Assembly: GCA_016714045.1 (NCBI GenBank)
Contig: JADJNY010000004.1
Location: 496,001 to 560,000, forward strand
Length of the DNA stretch: 64,000 bases
Reading direction: 5' to 3'
Source: Planctomycetota bacterium
GTDB lineage: Bacteria; Planctomycetota; UBA1135; GCA-002686595
Below, piece by piece: positions 36,450-46,055 of this stretch; position 1 is the first letter of the stretch, and each line of letters begins with the position of its first letter. Both the position numbers and the translations under genes were made by a program. The notes under the pieces are model-generated. The model was given only the letters and a program-made list of their open reading frames with translations, searched no databases and was not told the origin of the DNA.

Positions 36450-37552
36450 GGCGGGGAGTCCATGGCAGGAGCGCGGTGGCGAGAGAACGGGATGCCAGCG
36501 ACGGAGGCGCAGGATACATCGCGCCGCGAACGACGATCAGGGTGGTCGCTCGCGAGGGTGCGGGGTGGGTCAAACCGAGAGCGGAAGCCTTGCGGCCACC
36601 GCTCCCGAGAGTGAGACCCCACCGAGCTTCCCGGGCGCCGCGTCGCTCGCATGATCACGGCGCCTCTCGGTGGGGTCCTTGGGGCATCCTAGCGCGGGCA
36701 GATTCCGTTGAGGGGAGTCGATTCCTGTCCCCTGGTGCGAGGCCGGGTTGAGCGGAAGATGGGCTCCCTCCGAACCCCGCCTGCATACTCACCGGGGCGC
36801 TCCATGCCTGAACCACGTCATGCGGCTCCGCTGCCGCAGCGCCCCTGGTGAAGCACCCCGAAGCCCGCGCCCGAAGCCCTCGGATCTACTACAGTGCAAT
36901 CACTCGCCACTCCGGGAAGCTTGGCATGCATACGCACTCACCGCCCACCAAGCGGGCTCTGGATGCGGACTGGCACTGGGTTGGGGCGTTGGGCGGCGCG
37001 CGCACGCGAAGCGCTTGCAAGCGTGTCGTGACACAACTCAGGTTCTCCTACCCATGCTGCATCTCCCACCTAACAAGCTGATGCGCGGACAATCCACTAC
37101 TCGGCTCCGATAGGGGCTCTATCTTCCTTCGGCCGTCACTTCTGGGCCAGGCGAGTTCTTGGCGCTTGCAACCACAGCACAGCGTGACACGTGGGTCCAA
37201 TCTGGACACCCGAGCGTTTCTTTGCATCCGGATGGGTCTCGAAGAACAGCGGTGAGCGCCCGTCAGGTACTCAGCATGAGGATGATGCGACCGCTCTGTG
37301 GTGATTGTGCAGTTGCATCTTGGCGTGGATCCTGTCGCGTGTGCAACGCTCTCGACTCTCGCCATCCCTAGCCATACGGTGTGCGTACCTGTGGCGGGGC
37401 GACGGTTTGTGTTGCATTGCATCCCGAGAGCGACCTTTGCTTTGTTGCTGTTCTCCACGTTTTGGCACTCGTGGCTACGTCGCGGAGCGAGGATCGCTTT
37501 ATCACACTCTGGACGCTTGGCGTGTGGTCATAGTGCGGACACAGGACGCTGC
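36450..37552. other. 1.1-kb non-coding stretch holding one 116-bp repeat
   Basis: After the repeat at 36629-36744 the DNA becomes visibly AT-richer, and all frames are short. I find no gene I can support between 36745 and 37552, nor a clear terminator. It may be the left part of a cassette whose coding gene is at 37553-38272. Confidence 0.4.
36629..36744. repeat. 116-bp direct repeat with nested hairpins, copy A
   Basis: The same length and nearly the same sequence recur at 38525-38640. An outer stem joins 36615-36626 to 36666-36677 (12 bp, perfect) and an inner stem pairs GGCGCCG with CGGCGCC. The right half has a smaller AGGGGA/TCCCCT hairpin. With copy B it brackets the low-GC segment carrying the DUF4145 gene. 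Confidence 0.75.
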
Positions 37553-38272
37553 CTAGCGCCGGCCCCCCTTCTTGCGCTTTGCTGCCCGCGATTGAAATTC
37601 CGCATACCGATCTGCAAGGTCATACACGTATTCGACAATTGCGTGCACGAATGATTGTAGGTCTTCTGCGTCCTCGCGTGCGATTGGAGAATCATCTGGG
37701 TGCGCTGCTAGGTTGCGGAACTCTTTTAGCTCCAGCCCCCACTGATACAACCGATCGTCGATAATCTTCCTTGCGAGGAGTTGCTTGATTCCTTCTCCAA
37801 GCAACAGTCGTTTTTTCGGTTTAGCTGAAGCGCGGTCCACAACTTCCCCCTCATCCTCATTCGCCTCCTTCAGCGCGTCGCGACAGACGGCCTCAAGTGC
37901 GCGCCCAAACATCACGCACGCTGCGATATTCGCACTGGCTTGAAGCGCGCGGTCGGCATCCAGAAGCGAAAGCGTGACCGCATTTGGTATGCGACTGCTC
38001 GAAAATCCCCTGGGAGGATCTGGAAACACTCGCACAACATCGGTCCATCGGTCTTCGGCAGAGTTGATATTCTCGAACCCTACCTGAATAGCCTGGCCAA
38101 CAAGCAAAGACTTGCAGACTGGGCACTTTCCCACTAGCACCCTTTCGCCGTAGGGCTCACCAAGGTCCTCTTCCACCCCACCGGTTTCGGCGCGGCCCGA
38201 CTCAATAGCAGCGACTTTTGCCCTGCACTCGTGGCAGTCAACGATAAACGTTTTGTGCTTCTGCTCTACCAT
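37553..38272 (-). CDS. DUF4145 domain protein
   Basis: This 239-residue protein starts at the ATG at 38272, preceded by GGAGGGAG. The N-terminal part has a zinc-ribbon-like set of cysteines (DCHECRAKV and GKCPVCKSLLVG). The C-terminal half matches DUF4145: ASANIAACVMFGRALEAVCRDAL, LGEGIKQLLARKIIDDRLYQW and FRNLAAHPDDSPI, with the basic tail KRKKGGRR. DUF4145 resembles HEPN folds and is often found in restriction or defence operons, where it may act as an RNase or regulatory domain; the canonical HEPN RxxxxH motif may be FRNLAAH. The gene is much lower in GC than its surroundings and is bracketed by 116-bp repeats. Confidence 0.8.
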   Translation of the reverse strand: MVEQKHKTFIVDCHECRAKVAAIESGRAETGGVEEDLGEPYGERVLVGKCPVCKSLLVGQAIQVGFENINSAEDRWTDVVRVFPDPPRGFSSSRIPNAVTLSLLDADRALQASANIAACVMFGRALEAVCRDALKEANEDEGEVVDRASAKPKKRLLLGEGIKQLLARKIIDDRLYQWGLELKEFRNLAAHPDDSPIAREDAEDLQSFVHAIVEYVYDLADRYAEFQSRAAKRKKGGRR

Positions 38273-38720
38273 CACGCTCCCTCCACACCCTAACGATTGG
38301 CACGAAATGCTGGTCTGTCCTGCTTAGCACATTGCCCCGGCCGCAGTGGCATTTGCTGGACGTCCATGTACCGGACCATGCTATCATGACCTCACCCTTC
38401 ACATTCAACGTCACCGGTTGACAATGCCCTGTCCCAAGTGCCGATGCTGGACCGGGGCTCTTGCGCATCCTCGTATGCAGAACAGATCGCAGCCGCGGGC
38501 CGAATTGAGGCCCCCCACTTCGCATCCCGGGCGCCGCGTCGCTCGCATGATCACGGCGCCTCTCGGTGGGGTCCTGGGGGCATCGTAGCGCGGGGTGGTT
38601 CCGTTGCGGGGAGTCGGTTCCTGCCCCCTAGCACGAGGCCCGTGGATCGAGCGAGGGGGTTGACGTTCGACGCCCGCGCGCAGCCCCAGCGCGCCGCCAG
38701 ACGCCGGACTCGTGCTCCCC
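38273..38720. other. 450-bp region between DUF4145 gene and truncated HTH gene
   Basis: It contains the DUF4145 promoter region and the second 116-bp repeat (38525-38640), and returns to high GC to the right of the repeat. No further gene is supported. Confidence 0.4.
38525..38640. repeat. 116-bp direct repeat with nested hairpins, copy B
   Basis: Aligned without gaps to 36629-36744. The inner GGCGCCG/CGGCGCC stem and the GGGG/CCCC hairpin are kept. The outer left arm is degraded here. Its orientation is the same as copy A, which fits recombination between direct repeats or cassette insertion. Confidence 0.75.
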
Positions 38721-39167
38721 ATGTCCCGCGAGCCCATCCTCTACCGCCGCCACACCCTGTACGACGAGGTCTGGAAGGAGCCCCTGCTCACCGTGTCGAA
38801 GCGGTACGGCGTCTCCGACGTCGCTATCGCCAAGGTCTGCCGGCGACTCGCTATCCCGCTTCCCGGCCGCGGCCACTGGGCTCGCGTCGTTGCCGGACAG
38901 GTGATCGAGCGCGTTCCGCTTCGACGCCTCCCCAAGAGTCGGCCCGACGTGTTCCTTGGTCGACGCCCAAGACCTACTGCGGCGTCGCCCGCCACACACG
39001 CCCTGGTCGAGAAGGAGAGCACCCCCGAGGCTCGCATCGCCGACCATGCGGCCGTCCCAATCCTGAGGGACTCCCGGTCCTGTCGACCGAGATCTCATCG
39101 GGACCAGCGGCGGATGGTTCAGATCGCCTCTTGTGCTGCGTCGAGGTACCCTCTCAACCTTACATGA
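38721..39167 (+). pseudogene. truncated HTH protein of the LYDEVW type
   Basis: From the ATG at 38721 the first ~65 residues (ILYRRHTLYDEVWKEP, KRYGVSDVAIAKVCRRL, IPLPGRGHWARVVAGQ) match the start of a widespread family of bacterial proteins with an N-terminal HTH. Those proteins are usually several hundred residues long. Here the frame loses similarity after about residue 75 and stops at 39167. It is therefore probably a fragment left upstream of the helicase-nuclease gene. Confidence 0.55.
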
Positions 39168-39239
39168 TGTACTGCCTCAACGTACCCTTCGGCGCGAGCG
39201 GTCCTACGAAGCGCCTTCGTCTTCGGATAGCAGCTTCCC

Positions 39240-42200
39240 ATGCCTGACGCGCCTGATCCCAAGCGCCGCGCGCTCGTCGAGCGAGCTCGCGCTGGTTGGA
39301 TTTCGCGCCTAATCGATCTGTCGCGGCGCAATAACCTCCTCTACTTCAGGTCGCTGAAGGTAGGAACGCTCGACCTAGCACTCGGTATTGCTCGCGACGA
39401 CCTGCTTGCGGGCCGGTCCGTTCCGTTGACTCAGGTCCGCGGTCCAGTGGAGGAGACTCGTGCTGCGTCGATCGTCGGTGAGATCGAAGATCGCGCCCGC
39501 ACGAACCGAGAAGAACGCGGTCTTGAGACGCTGTTTGTTGCTGTCGGCATGGCCTCGTGGACAAGCAGTGATGGAGGCCGCGATCCCGAAGCGCCCGTCT
39601 TCCTGATTCCAATAGTGATTGAGCACGCAGGTCGCGACCGAAGCCGGGTCTCCATTCGAAGGGCTGGCGACCCACAGGTCAACCTCGTCCTGCTCCATGT
39701 CTTGAATAGGGAGCTTGGCTGCAACGTAGCCGCGGTGGACCTATTACCAGAACAGTCCGACGAAGAAGTCGTCAATCTAGTCGCTGCATTTTCCCGCCTC
39801 CTAGGCGCCGCGCAGAGAGTCACGGGCTTCCGCGTGTCCGAACGAGCAGTGCTCGGCAACTTCGCTTTCCAAAAGCTAGCGATGGTCCGAGATCTTCAGG
39901 AGCACGCGGAGCTTCTTGTCGCTCACGACGTCATCTCGGCGTTGGCCGGTGACGATGGGGCGCGAGCAGAGATCCGCCCAAGTTCTACGGCTCCGGACGT
40001 GCGGGACTTCGATGCGAGTGCGCCGGACGAAGAGTTCCTAGTACTCGACGCTGACTCTAGTCAGATGCAAGCCGTGGTGTGTGCCCAGCGGGGCGAACAC
40101 CTCGTCGTTCAAGGCCCTCCAGGCACCGGGAAGAGCCAGACGATCGCCAACCTCATTGCCACCTGTGCCGCACAAGGCAAGAGCGTCCTTTTCGTGGCGG
40201 AGAAACGTGCCGCGCTGGAGGCTGTTCAGAAGCGCCTTTGTGAGGTCGGACTGGAGCACCTGGCGCTCGATGTCCACGGCGCAGATGTGTCCCGCAAGAA
40301 GGTCATGGAGCGCCTGCGCGTGCACCTGGATGTAGTTCGCGACTCAACTCCGGTTTCAACGGAGCCGACGCATTCGACTTACGTTGACCGTCGCCGCAGG
40401 TTAGTAGAGCACCTACGCCGATTGCACTCCCCCCGCCCTCCATCACAACGATCTGTCTTCGAATTGCAGGCCTCGCTCGTCGCCCTGCGAGATGGTCCTC
40501 AGCCGAAGGCGAGACTTCGCGGCCCACAGATCGATAAGTTAGACCCCGCCACGCTGACCGCGATCCGCGATCTCGTCAGAGATGCAGGCGCGTTCGAGGC
40601 ACTGATTCATCGAACGGATCGATCACCATGGTCCTCCGCGGTGCTTGACTCCGGGCAGGCCGTCCAGGAATGCGTGGATGCAGCACGCGCCCTCGCCTGG
40701 ACGGAACTACCCGAGCTGGAACGAAGCATCGATCGGCTGTGTGCGGAGACGGGACGGAGACGCCCCTCCACGATCGTCGAGTTGGAGGGAGCGATTGATC
40801 TGCAGACCGAGATCGCTCGACTGCTGAAACGCCATCAGCCGGTGCTGTTCGATATGGACCTCGCAGCTCTCGCTTGCGACCTAGCGCCAGCAGGTCGCGG
40901 CGCCTTCTGGCGCGCCGCAGCCCGGATCCTCCGAGCGCGATATCGAAGCGCGCTTCGCGATATGCGAGGAGCAGCAAGAACCGGCGAGCTTGCTGCCTTT
41001 GATGCCCTCACGGATGCGCGCAAGGCGAGCGAAGCCCTTGAACGATGGCGTGCGCATGGTCCTGGCGGAACACCCATCCCTGCCCGAACAGAGATCGACG
41101 AAGTTCGCCTGCACCTGGAGTCTGTCCGTGCCCACCTCACACGGCTCGATGCCTGCTTTCCCCATGGGCCTCTGTCGTCGGCCTCTTTCGCCGAACTGCG
41201 CGAGCGATGTCGTGCGCTCGCGGAACACGCGGACTCGGCCATTCAAATTCCGTCGTTCCGACGTATCGAGCGCCGCCTCTCGGAGCACGGCCTTGGGCCG
41301 CTGCTAGGCGAGATCCGCGCCGCACCTCTGCCGGCCTCTGGGTGGGGCGGGTTTGTCGAATGCTGTGTCGTAGCGTCCCTCCTCGACCACGTTCGGACGG
41401 AAGACTCCGACGTAGCTGGGTTCGCAGGAGCGATCCATGGCGAATTTGTAGCAGAGTTCCAGCGCCTTGATCGCGAATGCATACACCTGGCTGCCCGCCG
41501 AGTTCGACGTGCTCACGCAGTGCTTGCGGTAGAAGCCATGAATAGGCATCCCGAGCAGGACAAGATCGTGCGCCAGGAAGTGAATAGGACCCGCCCCCGG
41601 ATGTCGATGCGGACGCTATTGGCCAGCGCGCCGCAGGTTCTAACAAAGCTGTGCCCGTGCTGGATGGGAAGCCCGCTGTCGGTGAGTCACCTGTTCGGCG
41701 CCCAATCACGCTGGTTCGATCTCGTCGTGTTCGACGAGGCAAGCCAAGTGCTTCCGGAAGACGCGATACCCGCCATCCTACGAGGTTCGCAAGTCGTGGT
41801 GGCAGGAGACCGGCATCAGCTACCTCCGACGACATTCTTCGCGGATGGAGGCAACGACGACGATGAAGAGAGCGTATATGCTCCGAACGATGCGGAAGGT
41901 TTCGAGAGCTTGCTGGACCTCATGTCAGCTTCTTCGGTTCGGTCGTCCATGCTGCTTTGGCACTACCGGAGCAAGGCCGAGGCACTCATTGCGTTCTCGA
42001 ACGCACATATCTACCGCCACCTCATCACGTTCCCTGACACCGGCGGTGAGCAGTGCATTCGGCACGTTCTGGTAGCTGATGCCGAGCCTCAGGGCGTCGA
42101 TCCGGACAGTGGATCGGCGGAAGTACGACGAGTCGTAGCCTTGGTTCTCGAACATGCGACGATCAGACCAGGTGAGACGCTCGGAGTCATTGCGCTGGGC

Positions 42201-43232
42201 ATTGGCCACGCCAACCGGGTGGAGGCAGCGATTAAACGGGCCCGGCGTGACCGTCCGGAGCTCGACGGCTTTTTCAATCGCGAGCGTGCCGAGCGGTTCT
42301 TCGTAAAAAACTTGGAGCGTGTGCAAGGAGACGAGCGCGACGCCATTGTCCTATCCATCGGATTGGTGAAGGACCGTGCCAATGTTCTTCTCAACAGGTT
42401 GGGGCCGCTCAATCAACAAGGTGGCGAGCGACGTCTGAATGTCGCTATCACACGTGCCCGACGACGTATGACACTTGTCACCTCGTTCTCCCACCACGAC
42501 ATGGATCCAAGCCGCTTCCACGCGCCCGGGGCGGATCTCCTGCGTCGATATATCGAATACGCGTCGAGCGGCGGAACGATCATCTCCGACCGCGGAGTCA
42601 CCGCCGTGGCGCCCAACCCCTTTGAAGCGGATATCGAGCAGGCCTTGAAGCTGAGGGGTATTAATGTGTTGCCGCAGTGGGGTGCATCGGCATACCGTCT
42701 TGACCTGGTAGCCTGCCACCCCACACAGCCGAGCCGTTTCGTCCTTGCAATCGAGTGTGACGGTGCAAGCTACCACTCGGGGTACACAGCGCGTGAACGC
42801 GACCGACTTCGGCAGCAGCATCTTGAGGCACTAGGTTGGCGGTTCTGCCGTATCTGGTCGACGGATTGGTTCAATCACCGCGACAGCGAGATCAACCGCG
42901 TGGTCCGGGCGTATCAGGAAGCTGTCGCCTATTCTGATCGATCAACTGCTGATGCCACACGTTCGAGCGCGGAGACGCAGCGCGGTCCAACTACTGACTC
43001 AACCGCGCCACTCGCGCTTCGCGGTCGCCGACCACTGATCTACAAGCGCCAGTCGATCGCCGAGTATGCCGACGCAGAGCTGATCCAGCTCGCTCTTTGG
43101 ATCCGCTCCGATGGCCGCCTCCGGACCGATGAGGAGTGCATCGAGGAGATGGTCGCAGAACTTGGCTTCCAGCGTCGTGGTGCGAGAATTGTGGAACGCG
43201 TACGGCGCGCGGTTGAGGCAACTCGACCGTAG
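39240..43232 (+). CDS. DUF4011 superfamily-1 helicase with Vsr-like nuclease domain (Hhe-like defence protein)
   Basis: This 1,330-residue protein begins with a DUF4011 region (WISRLIDLSRRNNLLYF). The SF1 helicase core has Walker A QGPPGTGKS at about residues 291-299, motif II FDEASQV, AGDRHQLPPT, ERVQGDERDAI and the C-terminal LNVAITRARRRMTLVTS. A PD-(D/E)xK nuclease of the Vsr/MTES_1575 type follows at about residues 1120-1220 (NPFEADIEQAL, YRLDLVACH, LAIECDGASYHS, LEALGWRFCRIWSTDW). The last 60 residues resemble DUF3320. The same helicase-DUF4011-Vsr architecture was reported as a stand-alone antiphage gene named Hhe. It converges on the BREX-like operon with only 41 bp between. Confidence 0.88.
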   Translation: MPDAPDPKRRALVERARAGWISRLIDLSRRNNLLYFRSLKVGTLDLALGIARDDLLAGRSVPLTQVRGPVEETRAASIVGEIEDRARTNREERGLETLFVAVGMASWTSSDGGRDPEAPVFLIPIVIEHAGRDRSRVSIRRAGDPQVNLVLLHVLNRELGCNVAAVDLLPEQSDEEVVNLVAAFSRLLGAAQRVTGFRVSERAVLGNFAFQKLAMVRDLQEHAELLVAHDVISALAGDDGARAEIRPSSTAPDVRDFDASAPDEEFLVLDADSSQMQAVVCAQRGEHLVVQGPPGTGKSQTIANLIATCAAQGKSVLFVAEKRAALEAVQKRLCEVGLEHLALDVHGADVSRKKVMERLRVHLDVVRDSTPVSTEPTHSTYVDRRRRLVEHLRRLHSPRPPSQRSVFELQASLVALRDGPQPKARLRGPQIDKLDPATLTAIRDLVRDAGAFEALIHRTDRSPWSSAVLDSGQAVQECVDAARALAWTELPELERSIDRLCAETGRRRPSTIVELEGAIDLQTEIARLLKRHQPVLFDMDLAALACDLAPAGRGAFWRAAARILRARYRSALRDMRGAARTGELAAFDALTDARKASEALERWRAHGPGGTPIPARTEIDEVRLHLESVRAHLTRLDACFPHGPLSSASFAELRERCRALAEHADSAIQIPSFRRIERRLSEHGLGPLLGEIRAAPLPASGWGGFVECCVVASLLDHVRTEDSDVAGFAGAIHGEFVAEFQRLDRECIHLAARRVRRAHAVLAVEAMNRHPEQDKIVRQEVNRTRPRMSMRTLLASAPQVLTKLCPCWMGSPLSVSHLFGAQSRWFDLVVFDEASQVLPEDAIPAILRGSQVVVAGDRHQLPPTTFFADGGNDDDEESVYAPNDAEGFESLLDLMSASSVRSSMLLWHYRSKAEALIAFSNAHIYRHLITFPDTGGEQCIRHVLVADAEPQGVDPDSGSAEVRRVVALVLEHATIRPGETLGVIALGIGHANRVEAAIKRARRDRPELDGFFNRERAERFFVKNLERVQGDERDAIVLSIGLVKDRANVLLNRLGPLNQQGGERRLNVAITRARRRMTLVTSFSHHDMDPSRFHAPGADLLRRYIEYASSGGTIISDRGVTAVAPNPFEADIEQALKLRGINVLPQWGASAYRLDLVACHPTQPSRFVLAIECDGASYHSGYTARERDRLRQQHLEALGWRFCRIWSTDWFNHRDSEINRVVRAYQEAVAYSDRSTADATRSSAETQRGPTTDSTAPLALRGRRPLIYKRQSIAEYADAELIQLALWIRSDGRLRTDEECIEEMVAELGFQRRGARIVERVRRAVEATRP

Positions 43233-43273
43233 CCTCCCGCGCATGTGCCTGCTCAAGCGGAGCAAGATCACAG

Positions 43274-46045
43274 CTAGCCACGACCACCGAGTTCGATCCA
43301 GCCGATTAGCGTCGCAGCGTAGCTACCGCCCTCGGGAACGATCTCACGATGCTGCAGCTCGCGCTCGAGCATGGGCTCGACCTTCTCGTGGAGGAGTGCC
43401 TTGCGGGCTAGGGCCGTATTCGCGCTGACCTGCCCTGGGCGCTTGAATAGGACCGCGCCAAGGCGTTCGAGGCGGGCGTTGCGCTTGCCGTCGTCGCTCA
43501 CGGCCAGCGGCATCACCGTGGCGCGATGCTCGCCAGAGGGTCCGCGCGTCTCGACCAACCACCACGTCAGCACACCTGGGCCTTCGGAGCCCGACACAGC
43601 CACGCCGATGCTCTCAGGCGATACGACCTGCCACCGTTTGATGGCCTCCTGCACGAGCGGATGATCGAGGCCGAGCAGGTCGAGGTCGGCCCGCGCGCGG
43701 GCAGCATCGCGATCGAGCGTGAAGCGGCAGACCACCTTCTGCTCGGCGTCTTTCACGACGTAGGTGCCGTCATCCTGCTCATCGACGCGGCGGCCATCGG
43801 CGGTGATGGATGCTCGCAGGAACTCCAGCACGCGCTCGAGCCCCGGCCTCACGTTGGCGAAGGGTTTGTAGTCGTCGAGGGAGAAGCCATCGAGGTCCTG
43901 GAACAGCTCGAAGACGACCTTGCGCGCCTCGGAGGCGTTGGAGAGCGCGGCTTCGAGTTCCTCCTTCGTGCGGCGGAGCTCCGGGTCGCCGAGCGCCTCG
44001 CGATACAGCTTGTCGTATGTGAGGCGCTCGGAGAGCTGGCCGAGCACCTGGCTGCGGAGGTCCTCGGCGACGTTGCCGTTCTCGTCGACCTTGCCGAGGG
44101 TCTTCGCGATCTCCTTTAGCTTCTCGTCGAGGAGCAGGAAGATCTTGCCCTCGATCGTGTCGGAGAGGACGAGGTTGTAGACCTGCGCGGTGTGCTTCTG
44201 GCCGTAGCGATGGATGCGCCCGATGCGCTGCTCCATGTCCATCGGGTTCCACGGCAGGTCGAAGTTGAAGAGGATGCGCGCGAACTGGAGGTTGATGCCT
44301 TCGCGTCCGGCCGCCGTGCAGACCAGCACACGCGGGCCGTCGGCCTTCTTGAACTTCCGCTCGGCGGCGAGCTTCGCTCCGTGGTCGCCACCGCGCAGGA
44401 CGACGACGCCTTGGCCCGGGTACGCCTTCTCGATCTCGCGACCGAGCAGGTCGACGGTGCCGAGGTACGTCGCGAAGATGACGACTTTCTCGGTCGAGTC
44501 CTGCTCCCACAGGGCGCCGAGGCCGCGCAGCAGCTTCTCGACCTTCGTCTCGCGGCGCTCGGGGAACACGCGGAGCAGCTCGCGGATGCGCAGGCGCTCC
44601 TCGGGCAACGCAAGGCTCACGGCCATCACGGCCATGTCCTCACCGCTCGTTGTGGCCCACTCACCTGCCGTCGAGTCGGAGGCCAGCTCCAACTCCTCCT
44701 CGTTGAGCTTCTTGAGGAGCTTCACGCGAAGGTCGGCGAGGATGGCATCGACCTGTCCGCGCCCGACCGAGTCACGCGCCACCTCGAACTCGTCGTGGAT
44801 CAGCTCGCGACCTTCGGCGAGGAGCTGCTCGCGCGCGTCGATGTCCAGCTCCTGGTCCTTGAGGATGGCCTCGTGGAGCGTGAGCATGAGGATGCGGCGT
44901 CGAAGCGTGCGGCGAACGGCGGCGAAGCTCGACGCAGCGATCTTCTGGAAGATCGTCATCACGAAGCCGAGCGCGCGGCCCTGGTTGCCCTGTCGCTGGG
45001 CGAGCGCGAAGCCGTCCTCGAGGTACTCCTTGAGCGCCGCGTAGAACGTGCGCTCCTCCTCGTCCATCGTGAACGACTCGGTGTGGACCCAGCGCCGCGC
45101 GAAGAGCGGCGAACCGTCAGGTCGACAAGCGTCGGCCTTGGTGCGCCGGAACACCACCGAGTTCAGGCGGTGCCGGTTGTCGACCATGTCCTCGGGGCTC
45201 TTGAACAGCGTCGGGTTCAGGAGCTGCACGAGCATCCAGAATCGGAAGTGATCGCCCTGGTGCGGCGTGGCCGAGAGGAGCACGAGATCGCGTGCGTGGC
45301 CCTTCAGCGCCTCGGCGAGCTTGTAGTTCTCGGTCTTCGTGACCTTCTTGCCGTTGCGGAAGGCCGTGAGGTGGTGCGCCTCGTCGAACACGACGAGGTC
45401 CCACTGCGGCGCATCGAGCAGGCGCTTGATGCGTGCCGGGCGTTTGAGCGTGTCGATACTGGCGATGAGCCGGTCGTGCTTCGCAAAGGCGTTGGACTTG
45501 CGGTCGGTGACGTCTCCCTCGCTGCCGAATACCTCGAAGTCGAGGCGGAAGACCTCGTTCATCTCCCGGTGCCAGTTGTTCACGAGGCCTGCCGGGACGA
45601 CCATCAGCGCTCGGTTCAGCTCGCCACGGCTCGCCAGCTCGCGAAGAAGCAACGCGGCCTCGATGGTCTTACCGAGGCCGACCTCGTCGGCGACGAGGAA
45701 GCGGCGGGGTGAGGCTGTCGCAATGCGATGGGTCAACACTACCTGATGCGGCAGCAGGTCAATCGGTGCCGCCGTCAGTGCGGCCGCGCTCTCCATCAGG
45801 GGCAGCGCGTGCGCCTCGTACTCGAGCCACGCCTCGCGCCGCCGATCGTCGCCACCCGCGACCGAGCTGATGACGCGGTCGGTGCGCGAGAGGAAAGGCT
45901 GGAGCGCTGTTACGGCGACGAGCCGCTCGCCACCTGCAAAGAACGCTCGCACGTAGCCGTTGCGCTCGGAGTCGACGACGACGCCCTCACCATGCTCAGC
46001 GTGGCTGACGCGCTGTCCAGGGTTGAATGCAGCGGCTTCGCTCAT
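43274..46045 (-). CDS. SNF2-family helicase of the BREX-like operon (BrxHII-like)
   Basis: This 923-residue helicase has Walker A DEVGLGKT near residue 122, the DEAH box FDEAHH near residue 227, motif III LLSATPH, and a C-terminal lobe with CTAAGREGINLQ and the SNF2 motif VI QRIGRIHRYGQ. A large insertion lies between the lobes, as in COG0553 phage-defence helicases. It is the last gene of a minus-strand operon, 10 bp after the HNH gene. In type 3 BREX the SNF2 helicase BrxHII accompanies PglZ and a DUF1156 methylase, which matches the context here. The likely role is ATP-driven DNA translocation during restriction of foreign DNA. Confidence 0.88.
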   Translation of the reverse strand: MSEAAAFNPGQRVSHAEHGEGVVVDSERNGYVRAFFAGGERLVAVTALQPFLSRTDRVISSVAGGDDRRREAWLEYEAHALPLMESAAALTAAPIDLLPHQVVLTHRIATASPRRFLVADEVGLGKTIEAALLLRELASRGELNRALMVVPAGLVNNWHREMNEVFRLDFEVFGSEGDVTDRKSNAFAKHDRLIASIDTLKRPARIKRLLDAPQWDLVVFDEAHHLTAFRNGKKVTKTENYKLAEALKGHARDLVLLSATPHQGDHFRFWMLVQLLNPTLFKSPEDMVDNRHRLNSVVFRRTKADACRPDGSPLFARRWVHTESFTMDEEERTFYAALKEYLEDGFALAQRQGNQGRALGFVMTIFQKIAASSFAAVRRTLRRRILMLTLHEAILKDQELDIDAREQLLAEGRELIHDEFEVARDSVGRGQVDAILADLRVKLLKKLNEEELELASDSTAGEWATTSGEDMAVMAVSLALPEERLRIRELLRVFPERRETKVEKLLRGLGALWEQDSTEKVVIFATYLGTVDLLGREIEKAYPGQGVVVLRGGDHGAKLAAERKFKKADGPRVLVCTAAGREGINLQFARILFNFDLPWNPMDMEQRIGRIHRYGQKHTAQVYNLVLSDTIEGKIFLLLDEKLKEIAKTLGKVDENGNVAEDLRSQVLGQLSERLTYDKLYREALGDPELRRTKEELEAALSNASEARKVVFELFQDLDGFSLDDYKPFANVRPGLERVLEFLRASITADGRRVDEQDDGTYVVKDAEQKVVCRFTLDRDAARARADLDLLGLDHPLVQEAIKRWQVVSPESIGVAVSGSEGPGVLTWWLVETRGPSGEHRATVMPLAVSDDGKRNARLERLGAVLFKRPGQVSANTALARKALLHEKVEPMLERELQHREIVPEGGSYAATLIGWIELGGRG

Positions 46046-46055
46046 ACCATACCCT

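Noticed and set aside
36629..38640. True integron attC sites
   Set aside because: The repeats are palindromic and of suitable size, but I cannot find the paired RYYYAAC/GTTRRRY core sites, and no integron integrase is in the window. It remains only an analogy.
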